DNA of 64,000 nt from Neoceratodus forsteri (Eukaryota > Chordata > Ceratodontiformes > Ceratodontidae). The first letter of the stretch is position 1. Each line of letters starts with the position of its first letter. The stretch lies in NCBI GenBank assembly GCA_016271365.2, contig CM057452.1, forward strand, positions 1,245,609,001 through 1,245,673,000, written 5' to 3'. Below are positions 22,198-32,579 of this stretch, one piece after another. Under the pieces are notes generated by a model. The model ran no database searches. It was not told the origin of the DNA and worked only from the letters and a program-made list of their open reading frames with translations. Position numbers and translations under genes: made by a program.

Positions 22198-25023
22198 ATG
22201 CACAGGGGAAACGCCAGACCTCACCCAACAACTAACACACCGAAATCTGGCCAATGGAAAATCATGTACACAAATGCTCGCAGTCTGGGAAACAAGATTC
22301 CAGACCTGCAGGCACTAATGACAGAGGCTAAACTGGACATAGTAGCAATTAGTGAGACAAGGTTTACCAGTAACCACACTTGGGAGACTTCAGTACCTGG
22401 CTATGTACTGTTCAGAAGAGACCCAGGTGTAAAAAGGAGGGGGGGGGGAGTGGCCCTGTATGTCAATGAAAATATCAAAGCTACAGAAATTCAGAATACA
22501 CATAAGGAGCCGGAAGAACTGTGGATCACCCTGGAAACAGGAAATGGGACAGTCATAAGAACTGGGGTTGTCTACTGTCCCCCAGACCAGGGGGAGGACA
22601 TAGACACATTACTGTTAGAAGATATACAAAACATGACAGCTAAAGGTGAGGTTCTGATAATGGGAGACTTCAACATGCCAGATACAGATTGGTCAATACC
22701 AGCAGGAACATCTGCCAGAACTAGACACATGGTGGATTCCCTGCAGTGGGAGGGCCTCAAACAACTGGTACAACAACCCACAAGAGACAGGGCTATCCTA
22801 GATCTAGTACTGACTAACAGGGAAAGGATCACAGATCTCCAGGTAAAAGGTCACCTAGGGGCCAGTGACCATCACATGGTATGGTTCAGTTTGGCCACTA
22901 CAACTAAATCATCCCATTCCAAGGCAAAAATATGGGACTTCAGAGGAGCTGACTTTGATAAGATGGCCAACAGAGTTAAGCTAGCCCTGGCAAAAAGAAA
23001 TACAGGTGAGGGGATACATGCAAAGTGGGGAAGCATTAAGGATGCAATACTTGAAGCAACATCCAATTGTGTTAGAGAGAAAAGGAAGTGCAAAAGAAGA
23101 AGGAAACCACTCTGGTTCTCAAAAACAGTAGCAGAAAATGTCAGAGCCAAAAAGGCTGGCCTTCAGAAAATATAAGGGAACGCAGCGGGATGAAGATAGG
23201 GAGACATACCAAACTTCCCTAAGGGAAGCGGGAAGGCAGTAAGGCAGGCAAAGGCCCAACCCGAGAAAACACTAGCACAGACAGTAAAAGTAGGTGACGA
23301 GACTTCTATAGATATATTAGTGAAAGGAGAAAGTCCAGAGGGGGTATTGCTAAGATCAAAGGAGATAAGGGGGCATGTGTGGAGAGGGCCATGTAAAAGC
23401 ATCTATCCTAAATAGATACTTCTGCTCAGTATTTACTGAAGAGAAGGTAAGACAGGGCTCACAGTTCAGCACCATGGACACAAGGGGGAGGGAGGTGAGC
23501 ACTAGTCCCTTCACAAAAGAAAGGGTCCTACAAGAGATCAATAAGTTCAGGGTGGAAAAGGCAATGGGACCTGATGGCATACATCCCAGGGTACTAAAGG
23601 AGCTAAGGATGGAACTAGCAGAGCCATTATCAGAACTGTTTAGTGAGTCTCTGAGCACATGAGAAGTCCCAGAAGACTAGAGAAGGGCTCATGTGATCCC
23701 GCTCCACAAGAGTGATAGCAGGGAGGAGGCACAGAACTACTGACCAGTCAGTCTTACCTCAGTAGTGGGCAAGATTATGGAGGCACTCCTTAAGGAAAGG
23801 ATAGTGCAACACCATGAATCCATAGGAGCACAGGATCCAAGACAGCATGGGGTTACAAAAGGAAGGTCCTGTTAAACTAATCTCATAGATTTCTTTGACT
23901 GGGTAACCAGAGTGGTGGACCAAGGGGGAACAGTTGATGTCACCTACCTTGACTTCAGCAAAGCTTTCGATACTGTTCCACATAGAATATTGATTAGTAA
24001 GGCTTGGGGTGGGTCAGAAGTTGGTCAACTGGGTGGCAAACTGGTTGATGGGCAGAAAACAGACAGTGGTGGTAAACAGTATACTGTACAGTCAAAAGAG
24101 ATGTAAGTCACAAGTGGGCTACCTCAGGGATCAGTACTGGGGACAGTCCTCTTCAATATCTTTATCAGTGACAAAGCAGATGGACTGGAGGTTAAGGTTT
24201 GTCTGTTTGCAGATGACACCAAAATCTGCAACAGAGTAGATTATCCAGATGGGGTTGGCAGAATGGGAAGAGATCTGGATAAACTAGCAAAATGGTTGGA
24301 AGAGTGGCAACTGGGGTTTAATGCAAAGAAGTGCAAGATCATGCACATAGAGAAGAGAAATACTGAAGCCACCTATAGAGTGGGAGGGGAGTTGCTGGCA
24401 GTCACAAGGGAAGAAAGAGACTTGTGCATCATCATCACCGATGACCTGAAATCATCCAAGCAGACCACTGAAGCAGTAGGTAAGGCTTGGGGGATGTTAG
24501 GGTGTATTAGTAGAGGTATCACAAGTCAGAAGAGGGAGGCAATAATCCCTCTTTACAAGACACTGGTTAGGCCCCATCTGGAGTACTGCGTGCAGTACTG
24601 GAGGCCACACCTTCACAAGGACATTAATCAAATTGAGGCATTCCAGAGAAGGGCAGCCAAAATGGTGCAGGGAATGCATCAGAAAACATATGAGGACAGA
24701 TTAACGGAGCTCAATATGTATACCCTAGAGTAAAGGAGGGAGAGAGGTGATATGATTGAAACATTTAAACACCTCAAGGGCATTAGCAAGGTGAAAGAGT
24801 CTCATATGTTTCAATATAAGAATAATAGCAGGACAAGAGGATACAGCATGAGATTAGAGGGAGGCCGATTAAGGGGTAATGTGAGGAAGTTATTTTTCAC
24901 AGAAAGGGTGGTGGATGCATGGAATGGCCTACCTCAGGAAGTGGTGGATATGAATACAGTGCAGAGCTTCAAACAGGCATGGGATAGGCATACGGGAGCA
25001 ATACAGATGAGTATGAATAGATA
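22198..25023 (+). pseudogene. CR1 ORF2, endonuclease and reverse transcriptase (broken)
   Basis: The endonuclease spans one 325-residue frame (22198-23175) with all expected blocks: YTNARSLGNKI, ISETRFTS, GVVYCPPDQG, IMGDFNMPDTDW and ASDHHMVWF. The linker RRRKPLWFSK follows. Reverse transcriptase runs 23375-24733 in several frames: [29 protein letters not shown] (catalytic Asp), GLPQGSVLGTVLF, CLFADDTKIC (catalytic DD) and the C-terminal LVRPHLEYCVQYWRPHL. The end is VVDAWNGLPQEVV. Stops at 23175, 23660, 24104 and 24733 and several frameshifts make it non-functional, though both active sites are conserved. This suggests a fairly young copy. Confidence 0.85.
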
Positions 25024-25756
25024 GGCCATTGACAGAGTAAAGGCTGATGGCACATTTATAAGGTAGAAAAAGAAATGTGCAGACTGGATGGGCCTTGTGG
25101 TCCTTATCTGCCGTCAGCTTCTATGTTTCTATGTAGATGGCAGTAACAGACATAGCACACTTGTATGAAATTCCAGTACTTACCGTCTGCATTGGGAAAT
25201 TGGGAAGATCCATAGATCTCCCTCCCTCATGACCTGGCATGATGATATCATCCACAGCACACTGAAAAATAATATAAGAGTAGTACAAGCATATTAGAAG
25301 TCAAGATGCCCTAATACCAACCCACCAACACCCTAACCTTACACAGGAAAAACAATGAAGATAGGTACTTACGTGTTCAACAGCAGCAGTATGGACTGTG
25401 TGAGGATAATCCACCAGGCATCAACCATCCAGAACAGTAGTTCTTCTTGTGGCAACTTGGACAGTAGTGATCAGATACAACAGCAGACAGCAAGCTGCAG
25501 TGCCCCAAAATGTCATTCACTCCCCCACCACCAGGCAAGCTAGTACCACAGAGACTGTCAGCCAACACAGCTAGACAATCAGTACAGCAGCATAGGGATG
25601 GGGAAATGATAATTGTACATTCCTATCTCAATCAATTGAAACAGAAGCAGCAGGAGGAAAGAACTGCAAGTAGCAGCAGCATTTTGCAGGAGGAATTAAT
25701 TTTCTCTGCATGGGTTGGAACCCCTTTTCAGGTCCCTGAGGTGGTGGTACACCCTA

Positions 25757-26590
25757 AAACATCAGGACTGATGCCACATTTCAGTCTCAATTTGATGTAG
25801 CATTTTTTGGTAAACATTTCTGGACTTGTAGGCCCCGTTTGGCACCGGCAGCAGTGAGTTTCAGGCAGAAATATTTGGCAAACAGGCCCTAAAACAACTA
25901 TTTAATGTCTGGGTGGTGGGGGGGGCACCCTAAAACATCATGGTTGAGACCAGATTTCATTCTCAATTTAACGTACCATTTTTCTGGCAACTTTCCTGGA
26001 CATTTACTGCCTGTGCTGCAATGGCAGAAGCAAGATGGGGCCAAAAAACAGTTGTAAACAGCGGACCAAAGACCATCGTTTGGTGTGGGTGGTGGTTTGG
26101 GTGCCATAAAACATCATGGCTGAGACCTGATTTCAGTCTGAATGCACTGTGCAATTTTTTGGGAAGCATTTCTGGACTTCTGGGCCATGTTAGGCAGTGG
26201 CAGCACCACAGTTAGGCCCGGAAAGCATTTAAACAGTGCAGAAAACAGCACATTTGGGTCCTCACAGTGGATGTGAACCTTGTAACTGCATGGCTGACAC
26301 TTGATTTCAGTCTCAATTTGATGTAGAATTTTTTGGTAAAGATTTTTGGACTTGTAGACCCCGTTTGACACCGGCAGCAGTGTGTTTCGGGCAGAAATAT
26401 TTGGCAAACAGGCCCTAGAATGGCTATTTAATGTCTGGATGGTGGGGGAGACACTCTAAAACATTATGGCTGAGACCTGATTTTGGTCTTGATTTACTGT
26501 AACATTTTTTGGGAAACATTTCTGGAATTATGGGCCATGTTAGATAGTGGCAACACTCTGTCTCACTCTACATTCTCAATGTCATCCTAA
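25757..26590. repeat. 175-bp tandem repeat, five units, with higher-order structure
   Basis: The word AAAACATCATGGCTGAGACC and variants start units at 25757, 25932, 26107, 26283 and 26458, a regular 175-176 bp spacing. Units 1 and 4 are far more alike than neighbours (both have GGCACCGGCAGCAG-like and GGCAGAAATATTTGGCAAAC blocks), so a three-unit, ~525-bp block was duplicated. Unit 5 begins like unit 2 and continues like unit 3. Overlapping open frames here are by-products of the repeat, because 175 is not a multiple of three. Confidence 0.8.
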
Positions 26591-27202
26591 TTTTTTCTGG
26601 TCATACTATATTTCTCGTCTTATCATGCCTACTCTGCACAGCATGGCTTCAAGAGACTATGTTAAACTGTAGCCCTACTAGAGCACATTTTGAACTGGGT
26701 GGTGGTGGCAGTGTGGTTGGGCACTGTAACACCAAGTTAACATTGTGGCAAGCCATGGGGACACGCGTGTTAAGCACAAAAATAAATTGCATTATGTTTC
26801 ACTTTGCAATAAAAGTGCTTATGTTTTTATGACAGTTGTGTTCATATTCATTCAGACTGATCCTGCACACAGCCAAAACAACTGCTGCCAGCCCACAACA
26901 TCACACATAGCTTTGGGAAAACATTTTGTTCCTAGGAACAATTTACAAATTACAATACTTGACATTTGTGGATAGGAGGAGGAACTACATACAAATCAGA
27001 GGGATTAACATAAACCAAGTAGAAAGGTACAGTGATTATAGGTAAAAAAGACTAAAAGTGACTGTCAGTAACACATGACAGAGGGTGCATTGTCAGGGAC
27101 AGGGTATACATATGAACGAGGAAAGGAAGGGAGCATGAACATTGCATAACGCACAAAAAAACTAGACAAAAACAAATGAAAGGATATAGAAGAAGAGACA
27201 GA

Positions 27203-27204
<2 letters not shown>
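26591..27204. other. No gene seen; possible 3' UTR signals
   Basis: Plus-strand AAATAAATTGC and CAATAAAAGTGC at 26780-26815 look like polyadenylation signals, but I find no coding sequence just upstream to go with them. Confidence 0.3.

Positions 27205-27205
<1 letters not shown>

Positions 27206-27241
<36 letters not shown>
27206..27241. repeat. (TA)n microsatellite
   Basis: About 36 bases of uninterrupted TA. Confidence 0.95.
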
Positions 27242-27243
<2 letters not shown>

Positions 27244-27362
27244 TTTTATTATTTTTAGAGGGTGCAGATGAAGGAAGATTGACAGTAAGAAAGCAAGGAC
27301 AAGAGAAAGAAAAGAAAAAAAAAATGTTGCTACCAGTGCTGTACTGACTGGTCTGGAGTCTC

Positions 27363-28386
27363 ACCGTTACACTGCACTGGTGCTAGGTACAGATTCTGCC
27401 CTGCCACCACCACCACCACTACGCAGCTCCATCCAGAGGTCAAACATTTTTTGTTGATCCTCAAAGAGTTTCCTGAGGTCCCCACTGACCTCCTGGTGGA
27501 AATCAGTGAACTCACTGCACAGAGCTCCCACCTCTCTGTGCAACGCTGTCAGGTCCGCTTCAAGGCTCACTGCTGCTGGTGCTGGCACATGAGTGACTGC
27601 AGGCTGTGCTGGGTCACCACCATGAACCCGGCGACACCTGTGTCTATGGGGTGAGAGTGATGGGGGAGCTAAAGCTGCCTCCTTCTGCAGTGCCTCTGCT
27701 GACCACTGGCCCCTCCCTCCTGCTGGCCCCCTTCCCCTTCCAACTGCTCAGCAGCACCCTGGGACACTCTACCTGTTGCCAATTCTTTCTATTTTTCAAG
27801 CCAATCTGCAGTGTTGTGGTGCTGCAGATGGCTCCTTTGGTCATCAGTGCTAAAATGACCCCTGGTCTTGCCCCTTCTAACAGATCTGCCACACAAGTTG
27901 CAGATCACAGCTGTATTAACACTGCTGTTTTTGCTGAAAAAACACCACACGGCTGATGACACCTTCTGTGTTGGGGGGGGGCAACAGCTGATGTTCCGGA
28001 GTCAGTGGGCACATCATGCTCCTGCTCAGGGGAGGCAGGGCACATATGCTCCAGCTGGGGGATGATATCTGGAGATGCCTGCTGCTGCTGCTGCTGCTGC
28101 CTGGGGGTGGGGCCACATGCTGCTGCTGGACAACAGGAGGATCCTGCTGCTGCTGCTGGGAGGAGATGAGGGGCTCATGCTGCTCCTGGGGAGTGGGGGC
28201 TATATTCTCCTGCTGGGGGGTGGGGATACATGCTCCTGCTACTGTTGGTGGGACACAGACATAAAGGCCCACCTATTAATGCAAACACTGGGTGGGGGTA
28301 GTCCAGCTGCCTTCTTCCCAGTCTCCGCCTTGACTCTACCTTTCCCATCCATTCTAATCTCTCTTATCTCTTCCTACAACTCCTTG
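27363..28386 (-). pseudogene. Myb/SANT-like accessory gene, distal exon (probable)
   Basis: On minus an exon starts after a long pyrimidine tract (acceptor TTTTTTGTAG at 28396-28387). It encodes a basic helix-like stretch (IREIRMDGKGRVKAETGKK), then a Q/P-rich linker and SSSSSSRH. The C-terminus is REVGALCSEFTDFHQEVSGD and LRKLFEDQQKMFDLWMELR, ending in a stop near 27368. A polar linker followed by such an amphipathic C-terminal helix is typical of the Myb/SANT-like (NAIF1/TSNARE1-related) proteins that accompany Harbinger transposons. Frameshifts near 28210 and 27640 break it. The DNA-binding exon would lie upstream of 28400 and I did not find it. The family call is an inference from the C-terminus and from the better-preserved relative at 42993-44110. 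Confidence 0.5.
28078..28210. repeat. Interrupted CTG/CAG-rich tract
   Basis: Runs of (CTG)n at 28078-28100, 28119-28126 and 28145-28157 encode the poly-Q and poly-S stretches of the minus-strand gene. Confidence 0.7.
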
Positions 28387-28421
28387 CTACAAAAAAAAAG
28401 AGAAAAAGAAAAGGGAGAGAG

Positions 28422-28424
<3 letters not shown>

Positions 28425-28466
<42 letters not shown>
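28425..28466. repeat. (CA)n microsatellite
   Basis: About 40 bases of uninterrupted CA. A shorter run lies at 28563-28580. Confidence 0.95.
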
Positions 28467-28467
<1 letters not shown>

Positions 28468-28774
28468 CAGAAAAGATAAATATAAAAATGCAGAAAAAAC
28501 TAACAGAAAATATTAACTTTTTAAACTAATGGGGAACAGATCACAAATCAAATAAGCTGCAAACACACACACACACACACAAATACTATTTTTTATAAAG
28601 ACAAGTTTGAGCTCTCCTGCTGTAGTCTCCTTCCTACTTCCTACTCCTAGGCTGAAACAACTCTAAAGGAAGTACATTTAGTCTGGTTTCCTGCCTAAAT
28701 GCAGTCACCCATTTCATCAGCAGTGTGCCAGAGAGAAAGTCATGTGATGAGCTTTTTTCCCCCAGTTTCACCTG

Positions 28775-28972
28775 ATACTTACATGCAGTGAAATGTGCAG
28801 GCAAAAGGCAAAATTGACAGCGAAATTTCACCAAACTTCACAGGTGAAATTTTGCCGAAATTTACGGGTGAAATTTCGCTGTAAGGGCACAGTTACGCAA
28901 AACGTTTCACGTGGTGAAATTGAAGATTTTGCCAGAATTTCTCCGGCAAAATTCGGTTTCGCTGCATCTCTA
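28775..28972 (-). repeat. Right terminal and subterminal repeats of the hAT-class element
   Basis: The palindromic words CAGCGAAATTTCACC, GGTGAAATTTTGCC and GGTGAAATTTCGCTG fill the segment. The terminus TTTCGCTGCATCTCTA abuts the second TTTGTGAA copy at 28973-28980. Confidence 0.6.
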
Positions 28973-28980
28973 TTTGTGAA

Positions 28981-29794
28981 GCTATGCATGACTGGTCACT
29001 TCTGGGCAGGGTACACAACACCCGTGTTCACTAAATCACTGTGTCCTGTGCTAGAGACTTGTCTTTTGCATGTGCAAATGGCATTATGGTAATCCTGTGT
29101 GTCTGAAAAACTCATCAACATCATCATCATTTGTGGCAGCAGCATCATCAGAAGTTAGTGGACCTTAGGAATATTTGAGGCACAAGGTACATGTTATTAC
29201 TAAGTAAAGCCATATAATATGTGTTGCTGCTGCAGTGGCTTGTAGATCTGAGGACATGCCTGTGGAAGGGCCAGATAACTACTACGTGTCTATTTTACCT
29301 GAAAGGCATTGTTGCTGTTCCTTTTTCCGGATCCCCCACATTGTATTCCATCTGTTGCTGCTGCCATGATGATTTCTCCCTCCTCCTCAGTGCTAGTACC
29401 ACAGTCTGGCCATTCAAAGCAGATAAATAAAAGTAAGACATCTCTTTGCAATTCAATTTCTTTTTGTTTTTCACCGAAGTGATTGAGGTGCAGTTTCACA
29501 GCTCATTACAGTGGGCTGCCTGCAGGGGCATTGGCTGGCTGTGCTACCATACTCTTGAAGAAGTAGTGTTGCTGACTTCAGAAGCACAATTTTTGATGGT
29601 GTCAGGGTAAAAGGTACAGACAGAGATGTGTTGTGATGAATTAGAGTCGGTGTCTGTGATACTTCACAGAAAGTTTTGTTAGATGCCAGTATCATTCCTC
29701 TCCTGCATGGGCATAGTAGTGTTGTCAACGACCTTTCTGCTTTTTGTCAGGAAAACTGTCTTTGTTTGGGTCCTTACTGAGATATGAAAGATTA
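28981..29794. other. No gene seen; one exon-like minus-strand block
   Basis: On minus, 29420-29300 reads as a short acidic then G/S/N-rich frame (TEEEGEIIMAAATDGIQCGG) ending at a GT donor-like CAG/GTAAAATAG. I recognise no family and attach no function. Confidence 0.3.
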
Positions 29795-31455
29795 TGTAAA
29801 TTGCAGAAAAAAAGTAGATCTGATTTATTCAGGGGGTAGTAGCACAGGAGGGGCACAATCAGGGTAATTGGTTTGAATACTCTATAATTCACTCTACAGT
29901 GTGGGCATTTATAGTCCCTAAGACAGTTACACTCTCTGGGTACCCAGGGGATGAAAGATGGGCTAGCCAAGATCATTGCCCAGGGTAGGCCGGCGCTGCA
30001 GCTGGACGGGGCCCTGTGAAAAAAAGACACAACTTGCGCCACACCCTAATTGTAATTCAGAGCCGGAGGGCTCAGTTCGTGCAAAAGAAAAGAAATAACA
30101 AGCAATCAGGTGACACACTTTTGATTTAGCTATATGTTGCAGGGAGCTACCCTGGTGGTTACTCATGATACCCCAAAACTGGACACAGGATGGACGATCA
30201 TCGAGACAGCAGATGACTGTTCTGGATGGCCAGAAGAAGTAGGGCCTGCACAATGCGCTACAGCGTTGTTCCTGTTTAGGCATGGAGCAGGGGCTGATCG
30301 CCTGGCAGGTCTCTCATTGATGGATTTTCTCTGTGCAGCAGGGTATGATGACAGATCCCCCGTGGCAGGGTCTAGCTGCATTAGACAGCAGTGGATTCAG
30401 TTCGTTTCGAGCTGGATACAGCTTCCAGCCCTCAGCACTCAGCTCAACTAGGGGGAAAACCAGATAGCGACCCCCCTCCTGTTTACAGCACATTTATATG
30501 TTAGGATGAACTTACTGCACCAGGCACAGCACTCCCTGGTCACAATCACTAGGTTCTCCTCACTCCCCAACAGTATCAAGGGGAAAAGGGTTTCTGGCAG
30601 GCCGATCGCATTCAGCACAGTCTTCTGTCCTCCTCAGGTAAAGCCTGATCCCCTTTCCAATTTCTCTCTGGGTTTCTCCAGACTCGGATTCAGTCTGAAA
30701 AGTATTCTTCCTCTCTCTCTCTCTCTTTCTCCACACAACAAGCTGAAAAGCAGGCCGCTAACTAGGCCTTCGCACAGTTCTCCCGCTTGAACTACGACAC
30801 GCTTTCTCAGCTATCACGAGCAGTCCCTCTTCCTCAGCGCTCAGCTTCAATCTGGTTTTCCAGCAGACAGCTTAGGGGTTTCTTTTGGATCCGAAAGGTC
30901 CGGTCGGTTGGTCCAGCTATCAATCACAGTAAGAGCTTCCCCTTTTGGTGCAAAAGGTGCCAACCATCCAGAACTACAAATCCCACACGGGTAAGCCAAA
31001 CAGTCCCACTTCAACAGGCTCCATTTTACAGTCCTCAAGTCCGGATTGGTCCAATTCAGCAGTTTGGGACTAAAATGGTGGAGCTAAACAGAACAGAAAA
31101 GTCCTTACTGCAAAGAAGGCAGGTTAGAACAAACTACATTATCATTACTGCTCTAAGCGATTTCCAACAATTAGTTACATCTTTCAAGAGGGCTCCTTCT
31201 GCACAGTTGGCAATGGCAGAAATGGAGCGATTAGTCAGCAGCCCATGCAGAACCCAAGCATGAAAACACTCAGTCCCCTTCCCAGATTAATTATATCTGT
31301 AATCAGGCAGCTTTTAAAGAGACAGTACACAGAGACCACGCAGGCACTCACCGGCAATACAGTTGAACGTCAATAACGCCGAACACCAACTGGGCAACGA
31401 GCAATTAGGCAAGCTCATGGAAGACCTTTCAGGAACCCCCATTGATAGGGGGGTT
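29795..31455 (-). repeat. 3' LTR of the Gypsy element
   Basis: Aligns along its length with 35050-36695, including GATCTGATTTATTCAGGGGG near the left end, a CT-rich tract at 30710-30730 and ACCCCCATTGATAGGGGGG at the right end. On minus it ends CTGCAATTTACA. The first bases read TTTAACC instead of TGTAACC. Confidence 0.85.
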
Positions 31456-31474
31456 AAACCCTTCCTTGCCTGAA
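31456..31474 (-). promoter_or_regulatory. Polypurine tract
   Basis: On minus, AGGCAAGGAAGGG directly precedes the 3' LTR. This is the expected place for priming plus-strand synthesis. Confidence 0.55.
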
Positions 31475-31817
31475 AAAACTTGGCGTCTGCGTCAAGTAGG
31501 TACTACCACAGTAATTTAAATTGCAATTTATACCATACATGTATGCCATTTGCTGATTAGGCCTATAACTTCTAAGGCATTGATCAACATATTCTACCTT
31601 TACAGTACACATTCCTTGCATTTCACAGTACAATACCCATTCTGAATTACATTATGCATATGTCACACAAGTAATTTACACGTTACTATACTGAATTCAG
31701 GTAATAACTTCCTGTACATTGAACAAGGTGAGAGGGGGCCCGTCCCTATTAGCTAACCTGAGGCTAGATGGGGCAGGGGCACCATACCTTGAGGGCAGGA
31801 CAATCAATCTGGAGTTG

Positions 31818-32579
31818 TTACTTAGGCTCAGTTTGGGCAGTGAGCTTTGAGAAACATAAACCCCCTTGTGGACCTCGTTGAGGGGCAAGTCTGCTGGCCT
31901 CCGAATTGTAACTGAAGTGTACTATTGGTTTGATAGCTCGGCCAGTCTTTCTGGCGGGAATAATCACTGTTTCTGTACTTTCAACAACAGCCTTGGGACT
32001 TTCATCACTTGAGAGGGGTGCATCTGCCTGGGCAGAAATGTCCAAAGTTGGAACAGTGTCAGCTTCTGGCTCAGTAGGCTCTGTTTCAGTCAGACTTTGC
32101 TCATTTTGACAACACTCTGGCACTGGAAGAAAATTGCCATCATACTCAAAATACTCTTCAGGTTCTGGCACATCACCAGAGGGACTCACATCATCTGCCC
32201 TTTCCCCAGGCAAGTCATACAGTTCCACCATAAATAGTGACTCGATGTCATCAGACATGACACTTTGCACTTCACTTTCAGGGAGCATTGGCCCCAAGGA
32301 CGAAACTGGGAGGTTAGATAGTCCAGAAGGCCCAGCTTCATCCCCACAATTAATCATGGAGTTACCTTGGAACAGCTGACTCAGTTCATAAGAGGGGTAA
32401 TAAGCATAGTTGCACTCACTCTCATCTGAAGTGGACAGACAGTCATTATCATTCTGGGCTTGTGTTGGGGAAAACCTTAAGTCTGTGACCACTGGGGTAG
32501 GTTGGCTCTGTCTTTGTTTGGCAGCAGCATGAGTCACTGGTCCAGGGGGAACAGTCTCAAGGGGTTCAGCCTCAATCAT
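31818..32579 (-). pseudogene. Gypsy pol C-terminal tail
   Basis: A 253-residue frame overlaps the integrase stop. Its first residues continue the normal end of integrase: in frame just upstream lies NLLPVGQ, which matches the closing 'HRNLL.P' block of Gypsy polyproteins. The rest is acidic, rich in E, P, S and T, with GRAIKPIVHFSYN near the end resembling the 'R....P...Y' terminal motif. The frame shift and loss of about 45 residues between KHK-like and NLLPVG blocks point to a small deletion at 32580-32620. No host gene resembles it. Its normal role would be the disordered tail of Pol. Confidence 0.6.

Larger units (their letters stand above)
21050..25134 (+). mobile_element. CR1 LINE, nearly full length
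   Basis: A CR1 copy of about 4.1 kb contains ORF1 (zinc finger plus SGNH esterase), ORF2 (endonuclease plus reverse transcriptase) and a short 3' UTR ending GTCCTTATCTGCCGTCAGC and CTATGTTTCTATG. Closely related 3' ends recur at 55175-55216 and 37612-37650. Its 5' edge is set only by the ORF1 start at 21079. Confidence 0.85.
20391..25568 (-). other. Minus-strand run of splice-like exons, function unknown
   Basis: Read on minus, strong splice signals define a chain: exon ending at 25373 (GAACAC/GTAAGTACC); exon ~25265-25191 (ATTATTTTTCAG before, CAGACG/GTAAGTACT after); exon 20816-20697 (GCTTTTGTCAACATCAG before, CTTGAG/GTAAGTATT after); exon 20575-20436 (CTTATTTCAAG before, GGTATG/GTAAGTATA after); and a last part from about 20391. 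The CR1 at 21050-25134 sits in the largest gap and would be intronic. A TATA box (CCTATAAAAGG on minus, about 20865) precedes the 20816 exon. Open frames are short (LLLLLLLAAEPDLGD; DLPNFPMQT) and match nothing I recognise. It could be a transposon accessory gene, a non-coding RNA or chance. Confidence 0.3.
13373..28972 (+). mobile_element. Candidate giant hAT-class transposon, 15.6 kb
   Basis: The left end reads TAGTGTTGTG-CGAAA. The right end, reverse-complemented, reads TAGAGATGCAGCGAAA. Both fit the hAT-type TAG-G-TG---CGAAA pattern. The flanks are identical over 8 bp (TTTGTGAA), the size of a hAT target duplication. Subterminal DNA on both sides is built from GTGAAATTT(C/T)GC words, and a block at left 13404-13435 aligns with the mirrored right end (GTGAAAyrTTTTGCrTAA...TTACA). 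Inside are a BED/hAT transposase pseudogene on plus, splice-like exons on minus, a 175-bp tandem array and a Myb/SANT-like gene on minus. A CR1 LINE and a LINE/SINE tail are later passengers. Two nearby smaller elements sharing ends by chance is the alternative. Confidence 0.55.

Noticed and set aside
25898..26407. Overlapping open frames on both strands
   Set aside because: They are produced by the 175-bp tandem repeat and share its periodicity.
25757..26590. CRISPR array
   Set aside because: Units are contiguous 175-bp tandem copies without short repeats and unique spacers, and the context is vertebrate.
19500..27000. Harbinger (HARBI1-type) transposase to match the Myb/SANT gene
   Set aside because: I looked on both strands for its DDE blocks and found none, so the accessory gene is left without a Harbinger partner here.
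13373..28972. Maverick/Polinton or virus-derived giant element
   Set aside because: No polymerase B, capsid, ATPase or retroviral integrase is visible inside, and the 8-bp duplication with hAT-type ends fits hAT better.
31818..32579. 253-codon open frame as a possible host gene
   Set aside because: It lies between two LTRs, directly follows integrase, and begins with the end of the polyprotein. It is the pol tail.
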